In this document: in pieces, positions 1-7,335 of the stretch
Numbering within the stretch: position 1 is the stretch's first letter
How the letters are laid out: each line of letters opens with the position of its first letter
From: a bacterium
GTDB lineage: Bacteria > JAHJDO01
Assembly (NCBI GenBank): GCA_030671985.1
Contig: DAOVHI010000041.1
Location: 1 to 10,502, forward strand
Direction: 5' to 3'
Length of the DNA stretch: 10,502 bases
Translations under genes and position numbers: made by a program
The notes under the pieces: generated by a model
Databases searched by the model: none
Told to the model about the DNA's origin: nothing
What the model saw: only the letters and a program-made list of their open reading frames with translations

Positions 1-29
1 AGATTAAGCTTTCGGAGATTAAGGGGCAT

Positions 30-902
30 ATGTTTCAGCCCCGGTCTCATGCCAAGATTCTATTCACAGTTGCTGTGTTCATATTGGCAGAAACGTTTTC
101 TGCAGTAGCTGCTGATCTGCAAGAGCTGTCTAAAGTTTCTCTTGTTAAAGACCCTCGCAACGACGGAGATAGCTTCCTCGTGCTTGCCAAAGATAAGCAA
201 CCCCGCATTAGACTCTATTTTGTTGACTGTCCCGAAACCTCTACCAGTTCTAAGAGTGATGCTCAAAGGGTGCGAGAGCAAGCACGATATTTTGGACTAT
301 TCCCCACTACACGAACCATCTATTTTGGCAATAAAGCAAAAACTTTTGTTGAACATATTCTTGCTAAACCTTTTACTGTTCATACAGCTTTTGCAAGCGC
401 ATTGGGAAGGTCAGCCAAAGGTCGCGTATACGGGTTCATCACTACTTCTGGCGAAGATGATTTGGCGAGCATGCTCGTTAAAAATGGCTTTGCTCGTAAT
501 TACGGGATAGGTAGAAAAACGCCAAATGGCATATCACGCAAGGAAATGATTGAAAAGCTCCGCGATCTGGAGATTTCTGCCATGTTGAAACGTGTCGGCA
601 TTTGGTCAGAAAGCGATCCTGACAGGATTGCAGAGTTTCGCGCAAAACAACGAAGAGAAGATCAAGAATTAAAGAAATTACAAGATCGGATAAAAAAAGC
701 CAAATCTCCAAAAGGCTTACTCAACATAAATACTGCCAGCAAAGAAGAACTTATGTCTATCAAGGGAATTGGTCCAGTTTTGGCTAAGAGAATTATAGCA
801 AGACGTCCATATAAAACAGTAGCTGGTCTAATCAAAGTGAAAGGAATCAGTCCTAAGAAACTTGAAAAGATTCGTCCTTACATTGTGATAGGCAGAGAAT
901 AG
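30..902 (+). CDS. Secreted thermonuclease-like (SNase) protein with C-terminal ComEA-type helix-hairpin-helix domain
   Basis: This 290-residue protein is predicted to be an exported DNA or RNA endonuclease. Residues 1-28 look like a signal peptide: a basic start, a hydrophobic core (LFTVAVFILA) and a possible AVA-A cleavage site near residue 28. An SNase-like domain spans about 35-195. Asp47 (in NDGDS), Arg61, Asp66 and Glu69 (IRLYFVDCPET) match the spacing of S. aureus nuclease Asp21, Arg35, Asp40 and Glu43. Arg132 (GRVYGF) probably corresponds to Arg87. A charged, probably helical linker (about 196-227) leads to a tandem helix-hairpin-helix module (about 230-287, with LNINTASKEEL and IKGIGPVLAKRI) of the ComEA type, which binds DNA without sequence specificity. 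The ATG follows AAGGGG at 21-26 with short spacing, and GGAG lies at 14-17. Export and nuclease activity are inferred from the motifs. It could act in nutrient scavenging or in processing DNA for uptake. Confidence 0.85.
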   Translation: MFQPRSHAKILFTVAVFILAETFSAVAADLQELSKVSLVKDPRNDGDSFLVLAKDKQPRIRLYFVDCPETSTSSKSDAQRVREQARYFGLFPTTRTIYFGNKAKTFVEHILAKPFTVHTAFASALGRSAKGRVYGFITTSGEDDLASMLVKNGFARNYGIGRKTPNGISRKEMIEKLRDLEISAMLKRVGIWSESDPDRIAEFRAKQRREDQELKKLQDRIKKAKSPKGLLNINTASKEELMSIKGIGPVLAKRIIARRPYKTVAGLIKVKGISPKKLEKIRPYIVIGRE

Positions 903-905
903 CTC

Positions 906-934
906 TTGATTGTCAGACCCCATAATAATAGAAT
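906..934 (+). promoter_or_regulatory. Possible sigma70 promoter upstream of the comM-like operon
   Basis: TTGATT at 906-911 and TAGAAT at 929-934 are separated by exactly 17 bp. They match the -35 and -10 consensus at 4 of 6 and 5 of 6 positions. A transcript would start near 941, leaving a leader of about 84 nt that contains both inverted repeats of this spacer. The sequence is AT-rich, so a chance match is possible. It is still the best candidate for driving the seven-gene plus-strand run. Confidence 0.35.
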
Positions 935-951
935 AACAATAATTTAATAGT

Positions 952-965
952 ATGGAAATTTCCAT
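952..965. repeat. Perfect 14-bp palindrome, possible operator or hairpin
   Basis: ATGGAAATTTCCAT is a perfect inverted repeat with no loop, so it resembles a dimeric regulator site more than an RNA hairpin. It lies about 18 bp downstream of the candidate -10 box and 3 bp before the next inverted repeat, which would suit a repressor. No regulator is identified. Confidence 0.4.
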
Positions 966-968
966 TTT

Positions 969-998
969 CCCTCTCTGTCAAGAGAGGGTTAGGGTGAG
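969..998. repeat. Intergenic hairpin with conserved-looking GGGTTAGGGTGAG tail (REP-like)
   Basis: CCCTCTCT (969-976) pairs perfectly with AGAGAGGG (981-988) around a GTCA tetraloop. The right arm continues as GGGTTAGGGTGAG (986-998). From memory, hairpins of this CCCTCTC/GAGAGGG form followed by TTAGGGTGAG recur in intergenic regions of many unrelated bacteria, so this is probably one copy of a dispersed palindromic repeat. There is no T-tract after the stem on either strand, so it does not look like an intrinsic terminator. Confidence 0.55.
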
Positions 999-1024
999 TT
1001 AAATTTATGTGATGGGAACAAAAC

Positions 1025-2563
1025 ATGTTTTCAAAAGTTTATGGTTGTGCGGTTGTTGGAATTGGCGGCAAATTAATAGAGGTAGAAACTGATGTAGCTA
1101 ACGGGTTGCCATCACTTACAATTGTCGGGCTTCCCGATAATGCTATAAAAGAGAGTCGTGACAGGGTTAGATCTGCGATAAAGAATTCAGGATTTGTTTT
1201 TCCTCAAAAAAGAATAACGATTAATCTGGCGCCTGCAGAACTCAAAAAAGAGGGTTCTGCATTTGATCTTCCTATCGCGTTAGGAATACTCGCGTGTTCC
1301 GGTTATATAAGCAGTCAAACTATTAATAAGCATTGCTTTGTTGGAGAGCTTTCGCTTGACGGGGATATCAGACCTGCCAAAGGGGTTTTGCCAATGGCGT
1401 TAACAATCAAGGGAAATAGCGGGCATTCTCTTTGTGTGCCGGCAGATAATATTCAGGAAGCTGCTGTTGTAGATCAAATAGATACATATCCGTTAGAGAA
1501 CCTTCAGCAAACTGTAGATTTCATAAATAAGGTGGAGGATATTCAGCCTTTTAAGGTGGATATTGAAGAAATTTTTAGAATGAATTCTGTGTACGATGTT
1601 GATTTTTCCGATGTTAAAGGGCAGCAGCATGTAAAGAGAGCAATAGAGGTTGCAATGGGGGGCGGACATAATATTTTGATGATCGGACCTCCCGGAGCCG
1701 GCAAGACAATGCTTGCCCGAAGAATTCCAACCATAATGCCTGATATGACACTTGAAGAGAGTTTGGAGGTGACAAGGATTCACTCAATTGCCGGCATTCT
1801 TCCCGCGGGAAAAGGGCTTATAGCAACACGGTCTTTCAGAGCTCCGCACCATACGATTTCCGACGTAGCTTTGATCGGCGGTACGCAGCTTGTAAGACCG
1901 GGAGAAGTGAGCCTTTCACATAATGGAGTGTTGTTCTTAGATGAGCTTCCGGAGTTTCGTCGTAATACTCTTGAAGTATTGCGTCAGCCGCTTGAGGATG
2001 GAGTTGTTACTATTTCCCGCGCAAGTGCGTCTCATACATATCCTTCCAGATTTACGCTTGTAGCAGCAATGAATCCATGTCCATGCGGATATTTTACGCA
2101 TCCTGTAAAAGCATGCAGATGCACGCCGTATCAAATACAGAACTATATTTCTAAAATAAGCGGACCTCTGCTTGATAGAATTGATATTCACGTTGATGTT
2201 CCTGCTCTCAATTATCAGGAGATATCGGACAAGTCACAGCCTGAAACTTCTGCCGTGGTAAAAGAGAGGATTAATAACGTTAGAAGGATTCAGCAGGAAA
2301 GATTTAAAGGAAGAAAGATTTTTTGTAATGCCCATATGCACGCGAAGGAGATAAAAGAACATTGTCAGCTCGACAATCAGACACAGTCTCTTATAAAAGT
2401 TGCGATAAATAGTTTGGGGTTAAGTGCGAGGGCTTATGATAAGATACTAAAAATTGCGCGTACAATTGCAGACATGGAACAAGTTAAAAATATAACTGCT
2501 GCTCATGTGTCGGAGGCAATTCAATATAGAAGCATGGATAGAAACTTTTGGGGAAATAAATAG
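1025..2563 (+). CDS. comM: YifB/ComM family Mg-chelatase-like AAA+ ATPase
   Basis: This full-length 512-residue protein belongs to the ComM/YifB family. In naturally transformable bacteria such as Vibrio and Haemophilus, ComM is a hexameric helicase that promotes branch migration during DNA integration. The family is also common in species not known to be competent. The N-terminal ChlI/Lon-S5-like domain covers about 18-145 (GLPSLTIVGLPDNAIKESRDRV). The AAA+ core covers about 190-395, with Walker A GPPGAGKT at 221-228, Walker B GVLFLDELPEF at 301-311 and LLDRID at 382-387 (probable sensor or arginine finger). A family-typical cysteine cluster (Cys352, Cys354, Cys364, Cys366) may bind zinc. 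The C-terminal helical domain covers about 410-508 (LGLSARAYDKILKIARTIAD). The ATG at 1025 has only a weak GGGA upstream, but it starts at the usual family N-terminus. It is first in a tightly packed seven-gene run. A role in transformation here is inferred. Confidence 0.95.
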   Translation: MFSKVYGCAVVGIGGKLIEVETDVANGLPSLTIVGLPDNAIKESRDRVRSAIKNSGFVFPQKRITINLAPAELKKEGSAFDLPIALGILACSGYISSQTINKHCFVGELSLDGDIRPAKGVLPMALTIKGNSGHSLCVPADNIQEAAVVDQIDTYPLENLQQTVDFINKVEDIQPFKVDIEEIFRMNSVYDVDFSDVKGQQHVKRAIEVAMGGGHNILMIGPPGAGKTMLARRIPTIMPDMTLEESLEVTRIHSIAGILPAGKGLIATRSFRAPHHTISDVALIGGTQLVRPGEVSLSHNGVLFLDELPEFRRNTLEVLRQPLEDGVVTISRASASHTYPSRFTLVAAMNPCPCGYFTHPVKACRCTPYQIQNYISKISGPLLDRIDIHVDVPALNYQEISDKSQPETSAVVKERINNVRRIQQERFKGRKIFCNAHMHAKEIKEHCQLDNQTQSLIKVAINSLGLSARAYDKILKIARTIADMEQVKNITAAHVSEAIQYRSMDRNFWGNK

Positions 2564-2567
2564 GAGG
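2562..2567 (+). promoter_or_regulatory. Shine-Dalgarno that fixes the ABC ATPase start
   Basis: AGGAGG overlaps the TAG stop of the comM-like gene and lies 9 nt before the ATG at 2577. This supports 2577 over the in-frame ATG at 2505, which lies inside the preceding gene. Termination of one gene next to the initiation site of the next suggests translational coupling. Confidence 0.8.
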
Positions 2568-2576
2568 GGAAGCATT

Positions 2577-3518
2577 ATGTCGAATATAGTAATAAAGACA
2601 GTAGGTCTTACGAAGGAATATGTTATTGGCATGCAGAAAAAAACAAAGATTTTAGCGTTAGATCATCTGGATATAGAGATTAATAAAGGAGAGACATTCG
2701 GGCTGCTTGGTCCAAACGGTTCCGGCAAGACAACAACTCTTAAATTGTTATTGGGTTTTATATCTCCCAACGAAGGGCAAGGTCAGATTTTGGGTAAGCA
2801 GTTAGGCAATATAGAGGCAAAAAACAGAATTGGTTATTTATCAGAGGTTTCGTATTTATATAACTATCTCACGGCGTGGGAATTACTGGATTTTTGCGGA
2901 AGCTTGTTTGGAATATCATCAATAGAAAGAAGGAGACGTATTGGGAAAATACTGGATTTGGTCGGACTTGCAGGAAAAGCGCATGTCAGACTTTCTTCGT
3001 ATTCTAAAGGTATGCTGCAGCGTGCTGCGCTTGCGCAAACTCTTGTCAACGATCCGGATCTTCTTCTTCTTGATGAGCCAACATCGGGGTTGGATCCTAT
3101 CGGACAGAGGGAAATGAGAGATGTGTTTTTAAAATTAAAAGACCAAGGTAAGACCCTTTTTCTATGTTCTCACTTGCTTTCTGAGGCAGAACTAATTTGT
3201 GACAGAATAGGTATTTTACACAAGGGAACGTTGAAGAAAATTGGAAAGCTTGATGACCTTTTAACCATGAAACATTCGGTTAAAGTTAGGGCGATGAACA
3301 TTGATAAAGAAACTCATAGTAAGCTGAGCAAAATTCCTGAGATTTCCGTTGTTGGAAACGAATCTGACAAAAGCGCGTTTGAAATTAGCTTTAATGAGAA
3401 TCTTGTTAATGATGTTATAGACATCGTAAGATCCGGTAATAGCCAAATATTATCTGTTATGCCGGTAAAGATGTCATTGGAGGAAATCTTTGTTGAAACG
3501 GTGGAGAGTGGTGAATAA
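2577..3518 (+). CDS. ABC transporter ATP-binding protein (CcmA/ABC-2 type)
   Basis: This 313-residue protein is the cytoplasmic ATPase subunit of a predicted ABC exporter. It has Walker A GPNGSGKT (45-52), a Q-loop region IGYLSE (85-90) with Glu as in many ABC-2 ATPases, signature SYSKGMLQR (141-149), Walker B LLLLDEP (162-168) with D-loop SGLD (170-173), and H-loop His199. The extra C-terminal domain of about 80 residues (from 236) ends in the MSLEEIF motif common in the CcmA/DrrA/NatA group. The substrate is unknown. The membrane permease that normally follows such a gene is absent: the next gene is guaA, and the two overlap by 8 bp if guaA starts at 3511, or 29 bp if it starts at 3490. The ATPase must therefore work with a permease encoded elsewhere, or its partner has been lost. 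All catalytic motifs are intact. Confidence 0.93.
   Translation: MSNIVIKTVGLTKEYVIGMQKKTKILALDHLDIEINKGETFGLLGPNGSGKTTTLKLLLGFISPNEGQGQILGKQLGNIEAKNRIGYLSEVSYLYNYLTAWELLDFCGSLFGISSIERRRRIGKILDLVGLAGKAHVRLSSYSKGMLQRAALAQTLVNDPDLLLLDEPTSGLDPIGQREMRDVFLKLKDQGKTLFLCSHLLSEAELICDRIGILHKGTLKKIGKLDDLLTMKHSVKVRAMNIDKETHSKLSKIPEISVVGNESDKSAFEISFNENLVNDVIDIVRSGNSQILSVMPVKMSLEEIFVETVESGE
3479..3510 (+). promoter_or_regulatory. Competing ribosome binding signals for guaA
   Basis: GGAGGA at 3479-3484 lies 5 nt before TTG at 3490 and 8 nt before TTG at 3493. GGAGAG at 3503-3508 lies just upstream of GTG at 3511. The first is stronger, but it also encodes the conserved LEEIF end of the ABC ATPase, so its resemblance to a ribosome site may be a coding constraint. 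The second is closer to the family's usual N-terminus. Both lie inside the preceding gene. Confidence 0.4.
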
Positions 3519-5049
3519 AGATTGGGTAGCTATTTTAGACTTTGGGTCGCAATATACGCATCTTATTGCGCGGCGTGTAAGAGAATGTGGGGTATATTCA
3601 GAGATAATCTCTTATGATACCAAGGCACGCGAACTATCCGGTAATATGCCGACTTGTATTATATTATCCGGAGGTCCAGCCAGTGTTACTGAAAAAGAGA
3701 ACCCTGTGTGTGATAAGGAGATTTTTAATATTGGATTACCCGTGCTTGGGATATGCTACGGCGCTCAGCTTATGGCAAAGATGCTGGGCGGTAAAGTTCT
3801 TGCTGCAAAAGCAAGGGAATACGGAAAGGCAGTTCTCAATGCTGAATGCGGAAAGAACTTGTTTAGGGGCTTGTCCGCAAAAGAACAGGTTTGGATGAGT
3901 CACGGAGATAAAATCTCACATCTTCCTCAAGGATTTAAAATAATTGGCGCGACTGACAATTCACACGTTGCGGCAATGGAACATGAGCATAAGAAGTTTT
4001 ACGGAATTCAGTTTCATCCTGAAGTGATACATACGCCAAATGGCAAGACAATCATTAGAAATTTTCTTACTGAAATAGCAGGCTGTAAGGCTGGATGGAA
4101 TATGAAGTCATTTGTGAATAATGCAGTTAAAGAACTAAGAAAAAAAATAGGCAACGAGAAGGTTTTATGCGCAATAAGCGGCGGGGTGGATTCTTCGGTT
4201 CTCTCTGTGCTTCTTAGTAAAGCCATAGGCGAAAATTTGATATGTGTTTTTGTTGATAATGGGTTACTCCGAAAGAAGGAGGGAGAGCTTGTAGAGAGTA
4301 AACTCAAAAATTTTGGTATTAATTTGAAAAAAATAAATGCTCAGTCCGAGTTCTTGAACGCGCTCAAGGGAGTAACTGATCCTGAGAAAAAAAGAAAAAT
4401 AATAGGCGGGCTTTTTATAAGGATTTTTGAAAAAGAGGCGAAGAAATTAGGTGAAATTAAATTCCTTGCGCAAGGAACCCTGTATCCTGATGTTATTGAA
4501 AGCATATCTCCTTTGGGAGGACCGTCTGCAACTATCAAAACACATCATAATGTGGGAGGGCTTCCTGAAAGAATGAGTTTTAAGCTGATAGAGCCGTTAA
4601 AAGAACTTTTTAAAGATGAAGTAAGACTTGTTGGAAAAGAATTAGGGCTTTCCGATGAATTAATTAGAAGACAGCCTTTCCCTGGTCCGGGACTTGCAGT
4701 GAGAATTTTGGGCGATATAACTAAGGAGCGGCTTGATGTTCTGCGTGACGCGGATTGGATTCTGATGGATGAAATCAAAGCTTCCGGCATGTATCAGAAA
4801 TTATGGCAGGTGTTCTGTGTTTTGTTGCCTGTCAAAACAGTGGGCGTTATGGGAGATGAGAGAACGTATGAGAATGTTGTTGCAGTGAGAGCAGTTACAA
4901 GTGAAGATGCTATGACAGCGAACTGGGCAAAGTTGTCGTATGAACTGCTTGAGCGAATATCCAATAGAATAATAAACGAAGTAAAAGGCATAAATCGCGT
5001 AGTGTATGATATTTCATCAAAACCGCCAAGCACAATAGAATGGGAATAG
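3511..5049 (+). CDS. guaA: GMP synthase (glutamine-hydrolysing)
   Basis: GuaA converts XMP, glutamine and ATP to GMP in the cytoplasm, the last step of GMP synthesis. From GTG 3511 it has 512 residues, about the usual length. The N-terminal class I glutamine amidotransferase domain (about 5-190) carries the triad Cys82 (GICYGAQ), His169 and Glu171 (QFHPE). The ATP-pyrophosphatase domain has the P-loop SGGVDSS (223-229). The C-terminal dimerisation and XMP-binding domain has [13 protein letters not shown] (386-398) and ends with the conserved KPPSTIEWE. All key residues are present. GTG at 3511 places DFGSQYT at residue 10, close to family practice. TTG at 3490 (519 residues) is the alternative because a strong GGAGG precedes it. 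The gene overlaps the ABC ATPase and is followed 25 bp later by purL, forming a purine block. Confidence 0.97.
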   Translation: MNKDWVAILDFGSQYTHLIARRVRECGVYSEIISYDTKARELSGNMPTCIILSGGPASVTEKENPVCDKEIFNIGLPVLGICYGAQLMAKMLGGKVLAAKAREYGKAVLNAECGKNLFRGLSAKEQVWMSHGDKISHLPQGFKIIGATDNSHVAAMEHEHKKFYGIQFHPEVIHTPNGKTIIRNFLTEIAGCKAGWNMKSFVNNAVKELRKKIGNEKVLCAISGGVDSSVLSVLLSKAIGENLICVFVDNGLLRKKEGELVESKLKNFGINLKKINAQSEFLNALKGVTDPEKKRKIIGGLFIRIFEKEAKKLGEIKFLAQGTLYPDVIESISPLGGPSATIKTHHNVGGLPERMSFKLIEPLKELFKDEVRLVGKELGLSDELIRRQPFPGPGLAVRILGDITKERLDVLRDADWILMDEIKASGMYQKLWQVFCVLLPVKTVGVMGDERTYENVVAVRAVTSEDAMTANWAKLSYELLERISNRIINEVKGINRVVYDISSKPPSTIEWE

Positions 5050-5060
5050 AAATTAAAAAG

Positions 5061-5066
5061 AAGGAG
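5061..5066 (+). promoter_or_regulatory. Shine-Dalgarno of purL
   Basis: AAGGAG lies 8 nt before the purL ATG at 5075, in the 25-bp gap after guaA. No terminator or promoter-like element fits in that gap, so the two genes are likely co-transcribed. Confidence 0.7.
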
Positions 5067-5074
5067 ATCGCATA

Positions 5075-7315
5075 ATGGGAAACATCGTTAAAGCAGATGT
5101 GGAAACAGCAAAAGGTTTGGGGCTTACAGAACAAGAGTTTGAACTGATCAAAAAACTCATGGGGAGAGAGCCGAATTTTACGGAATTAGGGGTTTTTTCA
5201 GCTATGTGGAGTGAACATTGCAGTTACAAAAATTCACGCAAGCTCTTCAAGCTTTTTCCAACAAAAGGCGAGCAGGTATTGGTTGGCGCATGTGAGGAGA
5301 ATACAGGGATTGTTGATGTAGGTGACGGATTGGGCGTTGCCTTTAAGATAGAATCGCATAACCATCCTTCGGCAGTAGAACCGTTTGAGGCATCTGCCAC
5401 GGGTATAGGAGGATGTTTGAGGGATATATTTACAATGGGTGCAAGACCTGTTGCAGTTTTAGGCGCATTGAGATTCGGAAGTTTAGATAATGAAAAAGTT
5501 AAATTTTTATTTAAAGAGGTAATTAGAGGACTGGCTCATTATGCTAATACTGCGGAGGTTAGTGCTGTCGGCGGTGACAGTTATTTTGACGAAAGTTACG
5601 AAGGGAATCCTTTAGTTAATGCCTTTGTTGCAGGCATTGTAAAACATAAGGATATCGCAAGAGGCGCTGCGTCAGGGATAGGAAATTCCATATATTATAT
5701 AGGAGGAGATACGGGCAGAGACGGGGTAGGTGGAGCTAGTTTTGCATCTAAGGAAATTACTGAGGAATCCGGTTCTGATACAAGCAGTGTTGCTATAGGT
5801 GACGCAGAACTTGGGAAACGCTTGAGAGAGGCGTGTCTGGAACTAATAGAAAAAGGACTTATTGTCGGGATGCAGGACATGGGAGCTGCAGGGCTTACAT
5901 GCTCATCCTGCGAAACGGCCTCAAGGAGCGAAACAGGTATTGAGATAGACGTTGCATTGGTTCCTCAGAGAGAAGATGGCATGACTCCTTATGAAATACT
6001 TTTGTCCGAATCTCAGGAAAGGATGCTTGCTATATTAGAGGACGGAAAGGAAAAAGAGGCATTAGATATATTCAAAAAATGGAATATCAACGCGGTAAGG
6101 ATCGGGAAAGTTACAGATGATAAAATGATGAGAGTTAAAGAAAATGGGGTAGTAGTTTGTGAAATTTCACCACAGGCTCTTACAGAAGAAGCACCTCTGT
6201 ATGATAGGGAAGACAAAGAACCTTCTTACTTAAAAGATGCTCAAAATCTTGATAGAAAATCTATAACCGAACCTGACGATTTTAATAAAGTGTTATTACA
6301 ACTGCTTGATTCTCCGACTATTGCAAGCAAAGAATCAGCATATAAAAACTTTACTTCCATAGACGAGGATGAAGTTATAGCAGGAGCAGGTTCAGACGCA
6401 GCTGTAGTTAAAATTAAAGGCACTCACAAGGCTTTGGCAATGAGTGTGGACTGCAACGGGAGATTTTGCTACCTAAATCCTTATAACGGAGCGATGATGG
6501 CTGTTGCAGAAGCAGCAAGAAATATAGTCTGTTCCGGAGGAAAACCTCTTGCTATCACTGACGGCTTAAATTTCGGCAGTCCGATGAAGCCTGAAAATTA
6601 CTGGCAATTTAAAAAATGCATAGAGGGGCTTTCCTCAGCATGCAGGGCTTTGGAAACTCCTGTTGTAAGTGGTAATGTAAGTTTCTACAATGAAAATCCA
6701 AGTGGAGCGATAGACCCGACACCGATTGTAGGCATGATAGGCTTAATAGCCGACGTAGACAAACATGTTACTCAGGAATTCAAGAAAGAAGGTGATGTAA
6801 TAGTTCTTTTAGGTAAAAACAAGGCAGATCTTTCAGGGAGTGAATATTTATATCTGTTTCACAATCGGAAAAAAGGCAATCCTCAGATAGATATGCAAGC
6901 GGAGATGTCCGTTCAGAAAGCATGTCTTGAGGCAATTGAATCAGGCATTATTAATTCAGCTCATGATTGTTCGGAGGGAGGCTTGGCTGTAAACTTGTCC
7001 GAATCATGCATGTCAAATTCAAGCAAAATGCTTGGCGCTGTAATAGAATTAAATGATCTAAAAAACAATGATATAAGAATGGACGAACTCTTATTTGGAG
7101 AATCGCCCTCCAGGATCGTTGTTTCTCTAAACAAGGATAAAGTGGAGCTTCTTGAAAAAACAGCTCGGAAACATTCCGTTGCATGTACTATTCTCGGAAA
7201 AGCAGGTGGAGAAAATCTGACAGTTAAAAACAATCAGGAAAGCATAATAGATATTCCTGTTAAAGAATTAAGCAATACATGGAGGAACGCAATTCCTCGA
7301 AGATTAGAAAAATAA
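5075..7315 (+). CDS. purL: Phosphoribosylformylglycinamidine synthase subunit II (FGAM synthase)
   Basis: PurL converts FGAR to FGAM using ATP and ammonia, the fourth step of IMP synthesis. At 746 residues it is the small Bacillus-type PurL (about 740 residues), not the fused form of about 1300 residues. It should therefore need PurS and the glutaminase PurQ, and neither is encoded in this window. Recognisable motifs are WSEHCSYK (45-52, with catalytic-site His48), ESHNHPSA (93-100), GGCLRDIFTMGARP (112-125) and GGDTGRDGVGGASF (about 214-227). A second AIRS-like half has DGLNFGSP, SGNVSFYNE and the C-terminal SAHDCSEGGLAV. Both duplicated ATP-binding and AIRS-type halves appear complete. A good ribosome site precedes the ATG, and hisF follows after 20 bp. 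Confidence 0.97.
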   Translation: MGNIVKADVETAKGLGLTEQEFELIKKLMGREPNFTELGVFSAMWSEHCSYKNSRKLFKLFPTKGEQVLVGACEENTGIVDVGDGLGVAFKIESHNHPSAVEPFEASATGIGGCLRDIFTMGARPVAVLGALRFGSLDNEKVKFLFKEVIRGLAHYANTAEVSAVGGDSYFDESYEGNPLVNAFVAGIVKHKDIARGAASGIGNSIYYIGGDTGRDGVGGASFASKEITEESGSDTSSVAIGDAELGKRLREACLELIEKGLIVGMQDMGAAGLTCSSCETASRSETGIEIDVALVPQREDGMTPYEILLSESQERMLAILEDGKEKEALDIFKKWNINAVRIGKVTDDKMMRVKENGVVVCEISPQALTEEAPLYDREDKEPSYLKDAQNLDRKSITEPDDFNKVLLQLLDSPTIASKESAYKNFTSIDEDEVIAGAGSDAAVVKIKGTHKALAMSVDCNGRFCYLNPYNGAMMAVAEAARNIVCSGGKPLAITDGLNFGSPMKPENYWQFKKCIEGLSSACRALETPVVSGNVSFYNENPSGAIDPTPIVGMIGLIADVDKHVTQEFKKEGDVIVLLGKNKADLSGSEYLYLFHNRKKGNPQIDMQAEMSVQKACLEAIESGIINSAHDCSEGGLAVNLSESCMSNSSKMLGAVIELNDLKNNDIRMDELLFGESPSRIVVSLNKDKVELLEKTARKHSVACTILGKAGGENLTVKNNQESIIDIPVKELSNTWRNAIPRRLEK

Positions 7316-7320
7316 AAATA

Positions 7321-7326
7321 AAGGAT
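7321..7326 (+). promoter_or_regulatory. Ribosome binding site that fixes the hisF start
   Basis: AAGGAT lies 9 nt before ATG 7336. It supports that start over the in-frame ATG at 7279, which is inside purL and would add 19 residues foreign to the family. Confidence 0.6.
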
Positions 7327-7335
7327 GATATAACA

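Noticed and set aside
142-510. 122-codon plus-strand frame overlapping the nuclease gene
   Set aside because: It is in another frame across the SNase domain, with low-complexity Leu-rich content and no ribosome site. The SNase frame carries all catalytic motifs.
969-988. Hairpin CCCTCTCT-GTCA-AGAGAGGG as a rho-independent terminator of the nuclease gene
   Set aside because: No T-tract follows the stem on either strand. The right side continues into TTAGGGTGAG, which fits a dispersed repeat better.
4140-4147. A8 run in guaA (and an A7 run near 4387) as a frameshift or slippage site
   Set aside because: The guaA frame is continuous and conserved on both sides of each run, and Lys-rich stretches are expected here.
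5050-5074. Purine riboswitch or attenuator before purL or guaA
   Set aside because: The gaps (overlap before guaA, 25 bp before purL) are too short for an aptamer, and the purL gap shows only a ribosome site.
7279-7335. N-terminal extension of HisF from the ATG at 7279
   Set aside because: It overlaps the end of purL, adds basic residues foreign to the family and displaces Asp11 and Asp130 from canonical numbering. ATG 7336 has its own ribosome site.
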